A DNA stretch of 64,000 bases from Azoarcus olearius (lineage in GTDB: Bacteria; Pseudomonadota; Gammaproteobacteria; Burkholderiales; Rhodocyclaceae): contig NZ_CP016210.1 of assembly GCF_001682385.1 (NCBI RefSeq), positions 4,387,752-4,451,751 on the forward strand, in the 5' to 3' direction. The notes below the pieces were generated by a model that ran no database searches, had not been told where the DNA came from, and saw only the letters and a list, made by a program, of their open reading frames with translations. Of the stretch, positions 56,255 through 64,000 are shown piece by piece. Both the position numbers and the translations under genes were made by a program. Numbering within the stretch: the stretch's first letter is position 1; every line of letters begins with the position of its first letter.

Positions 56255-56856
56255 CGCGAGGCCGCCGCTCCCGGCAGGAAGGTCCACCGTTGCCAGTCGG
56301 TACCGAGATTCCAGTCGCGGCTACCGATGGCGGTGACCTGGAAGGGTTTGGGCAGCTGGGCGGTATCGAGCCTGAAGCGCAGCGACACCTCGTGCGATAC
56401 GCCGGGGCGCAAGTCCTCATTGCCGGCGATCTGCCAGTTGCGGATACGCTGCATCGTCCGCAGCGCCGCCTCGAGGTTGTCGAAGTTCTGGTGCAGGCTG
56501 CCGATCGAAAGGCGGTAGCTGCGGGTGATCGCCTGATACGACAGACGGTAGTTGAGGCTGCGGTTCACCACGACGTCGTTCAACCAGTACCAGCGCGGCC
56601 GTTCGACAATGACCTCGGTGACGAAGTACAGCGCCACCCCATGCATGATGGCGTCGACCAGACGGGGGTTGAGATCGACCCGGATGTCCGCATTCAATAC
56701 GTAGCCGCCCGCATCGCCGGCGACGATTTCGGCCTGCTCCACCTCGACGTCGTCGGCCTGTGCGCTCGCCGCAAGCAAGGCCAGCAGCACGGTCGCGCAC
56801 GCGACGCGCAGGCGCTCAGGCAGCTTTGCGAAGAAGCGCGTAGAAGAAGCCATCAT
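56251..56856 (-). CDS. DUF4390 family exported protein
   Basis: The 201-residue protein has a signal peptide (LRVACATVLLALLAASAQA) and DLNPRLVDAIMHGVALYFV, typical of the DUF4390 family found before ntrYX in betaproteobacteria. The function is unknown; secretion suggests it may modify the NtrY periplasmic input. Candidate ATGs at 56865, 56856 and 56853 are close; 56856 is chosen with low certainty. The start overlaps the rsmB 3' end by about 40 bp. Confidence 0.82.
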   Translation of the reverse strand: MMASSTRFFAKLPERLRVACATVLLALLAASAQADDVEVEQAEIVAGDAGGYVLNADIRVDLNPRLVDAIMHGVALYFVTEVIVERPRWYWLNDVVVNRSLNYRLSYQAITRSYRLSIGSLHQNFDNLEAALRTMQRIRNWQIAGNEDLRPGVSHEVSLRFRLDTAQLPKPFQVTAIGSRDWNLGTDWQRWTFLPGAAASR

Positions 56857-58192
56857 GGTCGGCATCGGGAAGCAGGCATAGATGGGGCTGGCCGTCGATC
56901 GACACGGAAAGCGCATCGGCGTGGCGGGCGAGAAACGCGGCGACCTGGCCCGCATTCTCCTCCTCGAACACCGAGCAGGTGGCATAAAGCATTGTGCCAC
57001 CCGGGCGCAGCGTGCGCCAAAGCGCATCCAGGATTTCCGCCTGCTGAGCGGCGAACCCCGCAATGTCCTCGTCCCGGCGCAGCCATTTGATGTCGGGATG
57101 ACGCCGCACCACGCCAGAGGCGGAGCAAGGTACGTCGGCCAGGATGCGATCGAACGGTGTGCCGTCCCACCAGCTATCGACGGCGCGGCAGTCGCCCACC
57201 TTCACGCTGGCCTCAAGGCCCAGGCGCTGGAGGTTGGCGCCGATACGGGCCGCGCGTTCGGGGGCGAGTTCGAGCGCAAGCAACTGGACATCGGCGCGCT
57301 CGAGCAGATGGGCGGCCTTGCCGCCCGGGGCCGCACACGCATCGAGAACACGATCGCCGTCGTGGAGATCGAGCAGTCGGGCGGCATACTGCGCGCCGGC
57401 GTCCTGTACCGAAACGCGCCCCTCGGCAAAGCCTGGCAACCGGGCGACTGCGCACGGCACGTCGAGCAGCACGCCGTCTTCGTCGCAGGGGCGGGCGCCG
57501 ATCCCGGCCGACGCCAGTTCCGCGAGCACGTCGTCGCGCCGGGCTTTGCGGCGATTCACCCGCAGCGCCATCGGCGGCGGCAAGTTGCCCGCAGCCGCCA
57601 CTGCCGGCCAAGCGTCGGGCCACTGGCGCCGCAGGCGGGCGATCCACCACGCGGGATGGCGCATGCGGGCGACCTCGCTCGCCGAACGCCAAGCGGCGAC
57701 CTCTTCGTGCTGACGCAGGCTGTTGCGCAACACGCCGTTTACCATGCCCTTCAAGCCGGGCATTGCGGCAGCCGCGGCGCTTACCGCCTGGTCGACGACG
57801 GTGTGAGCCTGTTCCGGCCGTTGCTCCAGGCGATGGAGCGCAACCAGCAACAGCGCGTGGATATAAGCGGGCGGCGGCGATTTCAGCAGGCGGTCGAGCA
57901 CGACATCACCGCGCCCGTACTCGCGCAGCGTGGACCACGCGAGATCGCGCACCGCCCCGCGGGTGGCGTCCGGCCAGGCGGGATGATCGGCGAGGCGCGC
58001 TTCGAACGCAGCGGTGAGGTTGCCGCCTTCGAGCACCGTGCCCACGAGGTCCGCCGCGTGATGCAGCGCATAGGCCAGGCTGTCGGGCGGGAGCATCGCG
58101 CCCGCGCGGTCGGTTCGGGGCGAGGAGGGGCGCGGGGCCGGGCTGCGGCGCTGCGTTGACGCGGGGGGTCGGGATGAAGAGAGTCTTTTCAC
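56816..58192 (-). CDS. rsmB: 16S rRNA m5C967 methyltransferase RsmB
   Basis: The 458-residue protein has an N-terminal NusB-like RNA-binding region and a methyltransferase domain with VLDACAAPGGKAAHLLE and the two catalytic Cys in DVPCSASGVVRRHPDIKW and MLYATCSVFEEEN. It methylates C967 of 16S rRNA. The GTG at 58192 overlaps the previous stop as GTGA; an ATG at residue 33 (MLPPDSLAYALHH) would also keep all domains. Confidence 0.92.
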   Translation of the reverse strand: MKRLSSSRPPASTQRRSPAPRPSSPRTDRAGAMLPPDSLAYALHHAADLVGTVLEGGNLTAAFEARLADHPAWPDATRGAVRDLAWSTLREYGRGDVVLDRLLKSPPPAYIHALLLVALHRLEQRPEQAHTVVDQAVSAAAAAMPGLKGMVNGVLRNSLRQHEEVAAWRSASEVARMRHPAWWIARLRRQWPDAWPAVAAAGNLPPPMALRVNRRKARRDDVLAELASAGIGARPCDEDGVLLDVPCAVARLPGFAEGRVSVQDAGAQYAARLLDLHDGDRVLDACAAPGGKAAHLLERADVQLLALELAPERAARIGANLQRLGLEASVKVGDCRAVDSWWDGTPFDRILADVPCSASGVVRRHPDIKWLRRDEDIAGFAAQQAEILDALWRTLRPGGTMLYATCSVFEEENAGQVAAFLARHADALSVSIDGQPHLCLLPDADHDGFFYALLRKAA

Positions 58193-59043
58193 GTTGGCCC
58201 GTCGAACTGCGGGTTGGAAAGCGCGGCACGAAGCGCCGTCTGCAGATCAGTCGGCAGCGCGAACTGTGCGCGATGGAGATTGCCATTGTAGTGGCGCACT
58301 GCCAGACCCCGCGCGCGGACGCGCCGCTCGATCTCGACGGGGTCAAGCCCGGAAGGATCGAGCGCGTCGGACGCGCTCGCGAAGGCCCAGGCGCCGCCAT
58401 ACACCGGCACGTCGGCGAGATAGGGGCGCACGCAGGCAAAGGACTGCGCGAGCCGGGCCACCAACGCGACCACCTGCGAGCGGTGGTAGTGGGGGGATCC
58501 CAGCTGAACCACGATCGCGCCGCCGGGGCGGAGACAGGCCTTGCACGCGGCAAAGAAGGACGCTTCGTGCAAGGCGGCGGCCGTGCCGTCTGGATCGGTC
58601 AGGTCGAACACGATGAGGTCGTAGCGCACACCGGCGACTGATTCGGCGTTCGCCAGCACATGCGCGTGTGCGTCGCCGATGGTCAAACGCACCCGGCCGT
58701 TTTCGAAGGCGCCGTCGTGTATCGCCGGCAGATAGCGGCGCGCAAGCTCGACAACCGCGTCGTCGAGTTCGACCACGGTGACCGCCTCGATGCAGGGATG
58801 ACGAATCAACTCGCGCGCCGAGCCGCCATCACCGCCCCCGAGCACGAGCGCTGTCCGCGGCTCCGGGTGGGCAAGCGCTACGGGGTGGATAAGCGCCTCG
58901 TGCCCGTAGCTGGCAACGGCCTCCGCCGCCATCAGACGCCCGTCCAGCAGGTAAACCCGGCCGAAATCGGGCGTGTCCCACACCTCGTAGCTTTGGCGAG
59001 AAGAGCGGCCCTTGTCCAGCAGGACGGCGCGCCGCAGGACCAT
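58189..59043 (-). CDS. Spermidine/spermine synthase-like protein
   Basis: The 284-residue protein has GRSSRQSYEVWDTPDFGRVYLLDG, YGHEALIHPVALAHPEP, LVLGGGDGGSARELIRH and VVELDDAVVELARRY, typical of polyamine synthases. It transfers an aminopropyl or similar group, or is a related methyltransferase-fold enzyme. The ATG at 59043 is chosen. The frame continues to a TTG at 59166, which would put a parS site inside the coding sequence and add 41 atypical residues. Confidence 0.85.
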   Translation of the reverse strand: MVLRRAVLLDKGRSSRQSYEVWDTPDFGRVYLLDGRLMAAEAVASYGHEALIHPVALAHPEPRTALVLGGGDGGSARELIRHPCIEAVTVVELDDAVVELARRYLPAIHDGAFENGRVRLTIGDAHAHVLANAESVAGVRYDLIVFDLTDPDGTAAALHEASFFAACKACLRPGGAIVVQLGSPHYHRSQVVALVARLAQSFACVRPYLADVPVYGGAWAFASASDALDPSGLDPVEIERRVRARGLAVRHYNGNLHRAQFALPTDLQTALRAALSNPQFDGPT

Positions 59044-59134
59044 GTCGGTCGCGGCACCCAGCGGCGCAGCGACGGCCGTCTCAGGTTTTGACCCGCTCGG
59101 GACCGCGGAACTGATCAGGCAGGAAGGCCGTTTT

Positions 59135-59150
59135 CGTTTCACGTGAAACA
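59135..59150. other. parS: parS chromosome-partition site 1
   Basis: CGTTTCACGTGAAACA matches the ParB-binding consensus TGTTTCACGTGAAACA at 15 of 16 bases; the core GTTTCACGTGAAAC (59136-59149) is a perfect palindrome. It lies about 4.8 kb from the expected dnaA start, as is usual for parS near oriC. Confidence 0.93.
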
Positions 59151-59158
59151 CCCAGCGG

Positions 59159-59923
59159 TCAGGCAAGGAACACGTCGTAGGCGAGCTTGAGTATCAGCAC
59201 GCTGACGACAGCGAGGAACATCTTGCGGACAAAGCCGGCGCCGTGCTTGAGCGCGAGCCGCGAGCCGGCAATGGCGCCGCACAAGTTGCACGCGGCCATC
59301 ACTGCGGCGAACGCCCAGAACAACTCGACGTTGCGCGCGAAGAAGGTGATCGCAGCGAGATTGGTGGCGACGTTCACGATCTTGGCAGTCATCGAGGCGC
59401 GCAGGAAGTCCATGCCCAGCACCCGGATGAACAGGAAGATCAGAAAGCTGCCCGTCCCTGGACCAAAGAAGCCGTCGTAGAACCCGATGCCACCTCCGAT
59501 CAGAACGGCAAGCGGAACCACCCGGTGCTCGCGCTCGCGGGCAACCTGCCCCAGTTCCTTCTTGGCAAACGTGTAGGCGGCGACCACGACGAGCAGCACG
59601 AGCACCAGCGGGCGCAGCATCGCCGGGGGCAGGTAGGCGACCGCCTTGGCGCCATACCAGGAACCGATCAACGCTGCTGCCGCACCCGGCCCCGCGACGC
59701 GCCAGGGGATCACCACCCGCCGGGCGTACTGGACTGCGGCGCTCGTCGTTCCGACGATGCTGGCGAGCTTGTTGGTGCCGAACAGCGTGGCCGGCAGTGC
59801 GTTGGGAAAAGCCGCAAACAGCGCGGGAATCTGAATCAGCCCCCCGCCGCCAACGATCGCATCCACAAAGCCGGCAAAGAACGCGGCGGCTCCGAGTGCA
59901 ATCAGAAGAAAATCCACATCCAT
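59159..59923 (-). CDS. TauE/SafE family membrane permease
   Basis: The 254-residue protein has about eight membrane helices with the repeated TauE/SafE motif GGGGLIQIPAL near the N-terminus and GGGIGFYDGFFGPGTGSFLIF near the middle. The family moves sulfite, sulfoacetate or other organosulfur anions, but this member's substrate is unknown. It is bracketed by two parS sites. The ATG at 59923 is 12 bp from parS site 2. Confidence 0.9.
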   Translation of the reverse strand: MDVDFLLIALGAAAFFAGFVDAIVGGGGLIQIPALFAAFPNALPATLFGTNKLASIVGTTSAAVQYARRVVIPWRVAGPGAAAALIGSWYGAKAVAYLPPAMLRPLVLVLLVVVAAYTFAKKELGQVAREREHRVVPLAVLIGGGIGFYDGFFGPGTGSFLIFLFIRVLGMDFLRASMTAKIVNVATNLAAITFFARNVELFWAFAAVMAACNLCGAIAGSRLALKHGAGFVRKMFLAVVSVLILKLAYDVFLA

Positions 59924-59934
59924 GGGAGCTGTCC

Positions 59935-59950
59935 GGTTTCACGTGAAACA
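59935..59950. other. parS: parS chromosome-partition site 2
   Basis: GGTTTCACGTGAAACA contains the same 14-bp palindrome as site 1, exactly 800 bp away, in the 59-bp gap between the permease start and the mnmE stop. Confidence 0.93.
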
Positions 59951-59982
59951 ACAGGCCACCCGGTGACGAAACCGGGCGCTGC

Positions 59983-61341
59983 TTATTTGCCGATACAGAA
60001 GCGGGAGAAGATCTCGCCGAGCAGATCGTCGGCGGAAAATTCGCCAGTGATTCCGGCGAGCGCCTCCTGCGCCAGCCGTAACTCTTCAGCAAAGAGTTCC
60101 AGGGCCGAGGCGGCGGCTTCCGCGGCGGCGAGATGATCCAACGCCTCACGCAGCGCAAGCAGGTGACGTTCCCGCGCAAGCACGACGTCTTCGCCATGCG
60201 CATGCCAACCAGCGGCCCGCAACAGTTCGGTGCGCAGCAGATCCACGCCGTCCCCGCTGCGCGCGGACAGCCTCAAGCGCACCGCGCCGGCCGTCTCGGT
60301 CCGCTCCGGCGCGAGGCCGAGCAGGTCGATCTTGTTCACCACGGTGATACGTGCAGCGGCGGAAGGGCAACGGGCGGCAAGTTCAGCCTCCAGTGCATCC
60401 TCCTCGGCGCCTTCAGAATCGATCACCCTCAGAACGACATCCGCCCGCTCTACCTCGCGCCAGGTACGCTCGATGCCGATACGCTCGACCACATCGCTGG
60501 TCTGCCGCAAACCGGCGGTGTCGATGACGTGGAGCGGAATGCCCTCGATCTGGATCGCCTCGCGCAAGGCGTCGCGGGTGGTCCCGGCAACGTCGGTAAC
60601 GATCGCGCGATCCTCGCCGGCAAGCTGGTTCAACAGGCTGGACTTGCCGACATTGGGCCTGCCGACCAGCACCACGTTCATGCCGGTACGCAGCAAGGCG
60701 CCCTGGCGCGCGCGATCCAGCAGGGCGTCGAGTTGAGTACGGATGGCGGCAAGGCGGGGCAGCGCCCGCCCCTTGTCGAGAAACTCGACCTCTTCCTCCG
60801 GGAAGTCGATCGTCGCCTCGACCAGCATGCGCAGGTCGATCAGCGCATCGCGGATACGCAGCACTTCCTCGGAGAACTGACCCGACAGCGAGCGCAGCGC
60901 GGACCGCGCCGCGGCGGCGGTAGAGGCCTCGATCAGATCGGCGACCGCTTCGGCCTGGGCCAGATCGAGCTTGCCGTTGAGAAAGGCGCGACGGGTGAAT
61001 TCGCCCGGCTCCGCCAGTCGCGCACCCAAGGCAAGGCACCGCGCCAGCAGCATCTGCATGACCACCGGCCCGCCATGCCCCTGCAACTCGAGGACGTCTT
61101 CTCCGGTAAAGGAAGCCGGCGCCGGAAAGTAGAGCAGGATGCCTTCGTCTATCGTGGCGCCGTCAGCGTCACGAAAGCGCGCCAGCGTCGCAAGACGCGG
61201 CTGCGGCTCGCGCCCGCACAACTGCTGCGCGAAACCGGTGAGACCCGCCCCCGAAACGCGAACGACGCCGATGCCTCCGCGGCCCGGCGCCGTTGCGATT
61301 GCGGCGATGGCCTCAGGCGGTCTTGGCGCCTTGCTTGCCAC
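59983..61341 (-). CDS. mnmE: tRNA-modifying GTPase MnmE
   Basis: The 452-residue protein has [20 protein letters not shown] at the N-terminus, G1 [17 protein letters not shown]2-G3 TDVAGTTRD and DTAGL, and the C-terminal CIGK essential for function. With MnmG it adds carboxymethylaminomethyl groups at U34 of tRNA. The start is GTG at 61341 and overlaps the yidC 3' end by 29 bp. Confidence 0.95.
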   Translation of the reverse strand: MASKAPRPPEAIAAIATAPGRGGIGVVRVSGAGLTGFAQQLCGREPQPRLATLARFRDADGATIDEGILLYFPAPASFTGEDVLELQGHGGPVVMQMLLARCLALGARLAEPGEFTRRAFLNGKLDLAQAEAVADLIEASTAAAARSALRSLSGQFSEEVLRIRDALIDLRMLVEATIDFPEEEVEFLDKGRALPRLAAIRTQLDALLDRARQGALLRTGMNVVLVGRPNVGKSSLLNQLAGEDRAIVTDVAGTTRDALREAIQIEGIPLHVIDTAGLRQTSDVVERIGIERTWREVERADVVLRVIDSEGAEEDALEAELAARCPSAAARITVVNKIDLLGLAPERTETAGAVRLRLSARSGDGVDLLRTELLRAAGWHAHGEDVVLARERHLLALREALDHLAAAEAAASALELFAEELRLAQEALAGITGEFSADDLLGEIFSRFCIGK

Positions 61342-62956
61342 CCTCGATCATCCGAGTGATCTGCCACTGCTGGGCGATCGACAGCACGTTGTTCACCACC
61401 CAGTACAGCACCAGACCGGACGGGAACCACAGGAACATGAAGGTGAACACGATCGGCATCGCCATCATCACCTTCGCCTGGATCGGATCAGGCGGGGTCG
61501 GATTGAGCTTCATCTGCACCAGCATGGAAACACCCATGATGATCGGCAGAATGAAGTAGGGGTCCTTCGCCGAAAGATCCTGGATCCAGCCCAGCCACGG
61601 CGCCTGACGCATTTCGACGCTGCCGAGCAGCACCCAGTACAGCGCGATGAACACCGGGATCTGCACGAGGATGGGCAGGCAGCCGCCGAGCGGATTGATC
61701 TTCTCGGTGCGATAGAGATTCATCATCTCCTGCTGCATCTTGACCTTGTCGTTGCCGTACAGCTCCTTCATGCGCTGCAGGCGCGGGCCCAGCACGCGCA
61801 TCTTGGCCATCGACTTGTAGCTGGCCGCCGACAGCGGGAAGAACAGCGCCTTCAGGGCCACCGTGACCAGGATGATTGCCCAGCCCCAGTTGCCGGTGAG
61901 CTTGTGCAGGGCCGACAGCGCCCAGAACAGCGGCGCCGCGATCACGGTCAGCCAACCGTAGTCCACCACCAGATCGAGACCCGGCGCGATGTTCTCCAGC
62001 TTGTCCTGCTCCTGCGGGCCGACGTAGAGGCGGGCCTGGGCGTTGCCCGTGGCACCCGGTTGCACGTCCGCCACGGACTCGATGGCGCCGGCCGAATAGA
62101 GATCGCCGCCTACCTTGCGCGCGAAGTACTCGCGCTCCACGCCCGCTTCCGGCAGCCACGCACCGACGAAGTAGTGCTGCACCATCGCCACCCAGCCGTC
62201 GTTGGCGGTCTTGGCGAACTTGGCCTTGCCTTCGTCGATATCGGAGAACTTGACCTTCTGGAACTTCGCCGCGTCGGTGTAGTACGCCGGGCCGGTGAAG
62301 GTGGTCACGCCAAAGGCTTCCACCTGCTCGGCGGGCTTGCCGTCGCGGGTGAACTGGTAATACGCGTGCGCCTTGACGGGTTCAGCGCCGCCATTGGCGA
62401 TTTCGTAGTTGACGTCCACCAGGTAGCTGCCACGGTGGAAGGTCATCACCTTGGTGACCTTGACCCCATTCTGCTCGGGCGCTTCGAGGCGCAGCACCAG
62501 ACGATCCTCGCCGTCCTTCAGCACCTGGTCGCCAGCCGGCAGCGCAAAGCGGGTGCGGTGGGTGGGCAGGCCGGTGCCGATCAGGCCGGACTCGGCCGCA
62601 TAGAGGTGGCGTTCGCCGTCGTCCAGCAGCAGGAAACCGCGGCTGCGGTCGGTGGTGGCACGGTGCTTTTCGAGTTCGAGCCGCACGATGCTGCCACCTT
62701 CGGCCGACACTTCGGCCTGCAGCACGTCGGTAACGACCTTGACCCGCGGCGCCGAGGAAGCCGCGGCAGCGGCCGGCACGGCCGGGGTACCGCCCAGGCT
62801 GGCGCTCGGCGTCGGCACCGCGCCGGTCGCGGCTTCAGGAGCGGCAGCAGTCGGCGTTTCGGTTACGGGCGGGCGGTTGTGTTTGATCCAGCCTTCCCAC
62901 AGCATGACCAGGGAAAGGGTGAAAACCATGAGAAGTATCAGGCGACGGTGATCCAT
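61313..62956 (-). CDS. yidC: Membrane protein insertase YidC
   Basis: The 547-residue protein has an N-terminal anchor ([18 protein letters not shown]), a large periplasmic domain, then five C-terminal helices with the substrate groove ([47 protein letters not shown]). It inserts inner-membrane proteins with or without SecYEG. It stands in the yidC-yidD-rnpA-rpmH order. Confidence 0.97.
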   Translation of the reverse strand: MDHRRLILLMVFTLSLVMLWEGWIKHNRPPVTETPTAAAPEAATGAVPTPSASLGGTPAVPAAAAASSAPRVKVVTDVLQAEVSAEGGSIVRLELEKHRATTDRSRGFLLLDDGERHLYAAESGLIGTGLPTHRTRFALPAGDQVLKDGEDRLVLRLEAPEQNGVKVTKVMTFHRGSYLVDVNYEIANGGAEPVKAHAYYQFTRDGKPAEQVEAFGVTTFTGPAYYTDAAKFQKVKFSDIDEGKAKFAKTANDGWVAMVQHYFVGAWLPEAGVEREYFARKVGGDLYSAGAIESVADVQPGATGNAQARLYVGPQEQDKLENIAPGLDLVVDYGWLTVIAAPLFWALSALHKLTGNWGWAIILVTVALKALFFPLSAASYKSMAKMRVLGPRLQRMKELYGNDKVKMQQEMMNLYRTEKINPLGGCLPILVQIPVFIALYWVLLGSVEMRQAPWLGWIQDLSAKDPYFILPIIMGVSMLVQMKLNPTPPDPIQAKVMMAMPIVFTFMFLWFPSGLVLYWVVNNVLSIAQQWQITRMIEGGKQGAKTA

Positions 62957-62982
62957 CGGAACTCGCGCTATTCGGTCGTTGA

Positions 62983-63192
62983 TCAGGGAACGGGATCATA
63001 CCCGCCGGGATGGAACGGATGGCAGCGCGCCACCCGCCGGGCGGCCAGCCAGGCGCCGCGCACGGCGCCATGGCGTTGGACCGCCTCGATGGCGTATTCG
63101 GAACAGCTGGGATGGAAACGACAGTTCCGCCCCAGCATGGGGCTGATCGCGTAGCGGTAGAAACGCAGCAGAACGATCAGCACGGTTTTCAT
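62983..63192 (-). CDS. yidD: Membrane insertion efficiency factor YidD
   Basis: The 69-residue protein has [30 protein letters not shown], the YidD signature with three Cys. It assists membrane insertion alongside YidC. ATG 63192 overlaps the rnpA stop as ATGA. Confidence 0.95.
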   Translation of the reverse strand: MKTVLIVLLRFYRYAISPMLGRNCRFHPSCSEYAIEAVQRHGAVRGAWLAARRVARCHPFHPGGYDPVP

Positions 63193-63551
63193 GTCTGTGG
63201 CAGGCGCCCGAACAACTGCAGGAGATCCTGGTTCAGCGCCGCGCGGCTGGCCTCGGTGACGGGCGCATGCAGGCGGACGATGAGATCGTGAGCCGGCAGG
63301 ACGGTGCGCTGACGGCGAAAACGCTCGCGGGCGATGCGCTTGACGAGATTGCGCACATTGGCCCGCTTGGCGAGCTTTTTGGCGACCACGACACCCAGTC
63401 GGGCAGTCGTCAATGCGTTGGGGCGATAGTGCAGCATGAAGTAGCGCCCACGCAGGGCCCGCCGAAAAGCAAAAACGGATGAAAACTCATCCGTTTTGTG
63501 CAATCTGTGGGCGCCAAGGAATCGCTCATCGGCACCCGCGGGATCCGTCAC
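63189..63551 (-). CDS. rnpA: Ribonuclease P protein component RnpA
   Basis: The 120-residue protein has [27 protein letters not shown] and [25 protein letters not shown], the RNR-containing motif of RnpA. It binds RNase P RNA for tRNA 5' processing. The GTG at 63551 gives the usual length and lies 1 bp after the rpmH stop; a GTG at 63584 would add 11 residues and overlap rpmH. Confidence 0.92.
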   Translation of the reverse strand: MTDPAGADERFLGAHRLHKTDEFSSVFAFRRALRGRYFMLHYRPNALTTARLGVVVAKKLAKRANVRNLVKRIARERFRRQRTVLPAHDLIVRLHAPVTEASRAALNQDLLQLFGRLPQT

Positions 63552-63552
63552 C

Positions 63553-63687
63553 TCAGACAGCGAGGCGATGACGGCCCTTGGCACGACGGGCGCGGATCAC
63601 CGCACGACCGCCACGGGTCTTCATGCGGACCAGGAAGCCATGGGTGCGCTTGCGACGGACGACGGAAGGTTGGTAAGTGCGTTTCAT
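63553..63687 (-). CDS. rpmH: 50S ribosomal protein L34
   Basis: The 44-residue protein is [19 protein letters not shown]..., ending [10 protein letters not shown]: canonical L34. It is the usual gene next to dnaA and begins the rpmH-rnpA-yidD-yidC transcript. Confidence 0.98.
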   Translation of the reverse strand: MKRTYQPSVVRRKRTHGFLVRMKTRGGRAVIRARRAKGRHRLAV

Positions 63688-63720
63688 GTTCGGCTTGCCT
63701 GCAGTTAGGTCAAACGCGAG

Positions 63721-63749
63721 ATTTAATTGGATAATTCCATGTTTGTCAA
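63721..63749 (-). promoter_or_regulatory. rpmH promoter
   Basis: On the minus strand, TTGACA (63744-63749) is followed after 17 bp by TTAAAT (63721-63726). The start is expected near 63714, 27 bases before the rpmH ATG. Confidence 0.75.
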
Positions 63750-63780
63750 TAAGAATTTTTGGTTTCCGCGCGGCCGGCGC

Positions 63781-63789
63781 TGTGGATAA
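63781..63789. promoter_or_regulatory. DnaA box in the rpmH-dnaA interval
   Basis: TGTGGATAA is the exact complement of the DnaA box TTATCCACA. It is the only perfect copy seen between rpmH and the window end and may autoregulate dnaA or belong to oriC. Confidence 0.7.
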
Positions 63790-63973
63790 GTCCGGGTCCG
63801 ACGGGTAGAATCGCGTCTTCCAAGTCGCGCCGGCCCAGGAGGGGCAGGCCCCGCCACCAAAAGCGCGGGTCCGGCCTCCGGCGCATGACATCCGAACAAC
63901 AAGCCCCCTGGCTACAATCCCCCGCCTGTCGCCCGCTTCATCGTCGGTGGCCGGCGGTTTTTTTCCGAGCACC

Positions 63974-64000
63974 GTGTCGCAAGCGCAATCCGCCCTCTCC
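63974..64000 (+). CDS. dnaA: Possible first codons of dnaA
   Basis: After rpmH, dnaA is expected to begin on the plus strand. A GTG at 63974 opens MSQAQSALS and is unbroken to the window edge. Only nine codons are visible and no strong ribosome-binding site precedes them, so this is a placement by context. Confidence 0.35.

Noticed and set aside
58177..58192. Third parS-like sequence around TTTTCACGTTGG
   Set aside because: Only the central TTTCACGT is shared; the right half-site is lost.
1..64000. tRNA or rRNA genes, CRISPR arrays, insertion sequences, prophage
   Set aside because: I looked for cloverleaf ends, repeat-spacer arrays, transposase motifs and phage structural genes and saw none; a tRNA-finding program could still detect one I missed.

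Overview
The window is high-GC, gene-dense chromosomal DNA from a betaproteobacterium. Gene content and order (napFDAGHBC beside ccm, metXW, thiSG, ntrYX with a DUF4390 gene, DUF3460, a hemE-priA interval, mnmE-yidC-yidD-rnpA-rpmH) suggest a Rhodocyclaceae-type denitrifier such as Azoarcus, Aromatoleum or Thauera. This is inferred from gene content; no search was run. No rRNA, tRNA, CRISPR array, insertion sequence or prophage was recognised. The right end lies just before dnaA, as shown by rpmH, rnpA, yidD, yidC and mnmE in the classical order, two parS sites and a DnaA box, so the window is close to the replication origin.

Layout. 1-910: start of the cytochrome c maturation genes (ccmA, partial ccmB) on the minus strand. 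1498-3135: an Aer-like PAS chemoreceptor on the plus strand. 3184-9748: a complete periplasmic nitrate reductase operon napFDAGHBC on the minus strand, with an FNR/Dnr-type site in front, a REP-like palindrome cluster between napA and napG, and a strong terminator after napC. 9926-16090: two large sensor kinases flanking a single-domain response regulator. 16338-22729: mixed housekeeping genes (DnaQ/GIY-YIG nuclease, UbiE-like methyltransferase, DUF3460, spoT, rpoZ, gmk, isochorismatase-like hydrolase). 22962-28463: SOS-controlled mutagenesis cassette imuA-imuB-dnaE2 behind a textbook LexA box. 28479-35349: carboxymuconolactone decarboxylase-like gene with a MerR regulator, yicC, a Ser/Thr kinase-PP2C phosphatase pair, rph-rdgB-hemW and an unknown gene. 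35449-41074: sppA, trmB, thiG, thiS, then a SAM-II-type riboswitch and metX-metW. 41090-46197: GH19-like lysozyme, a hypothetical gene, ampG-like permease, SMUG1-type uracil-DNA glycosylase, carbonic anhydrase, then a candidate small RNA. 46198-56856: priA, a DnaA-box-bearing AT-rich interval, hemE, trkH-trkA, ntrX-ntrY, DUF4390. 56816-64000: rsmB, spermidine-synthase-like gene, TauE/SafE permease bracketed by two parS sites, mnmE, yidC, yidD, rnpA, rpmH and the approach to dnaA.

How the parts work together. The nap genes plus ccmAB form a respiratory module: Nap subunits are periplasmic or membrane proteins, NapB and NapC carry c-type haem, and Ccm attaches that haem. The PAS chemoreceptor between them could steer the cell to good redox conditions. 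imuABC is the damage-inducible translesion set. metX-metW appear to be controlled by S-adenosylmethionine through an aptamer and a terminator. The right end combines origin-proximal segregation sites with conserved ribosome, RNase P and membrane-insertion genes.

Most promising observations: a SAM-II-like aptamer followed at once by a terminator (39246-39338); a candidate small RNA with C/U-rich anti-Shine-Dalgarno stretches (about 46040-46160); paired parS sites 800 bp apart; a DnaA-box cluster with an AT-rich block between priA and hemE; an NtrX that has lost its ATPase and sigma-54 motifs; and a repeated GGACAA array upstream of the chemoreceptor.
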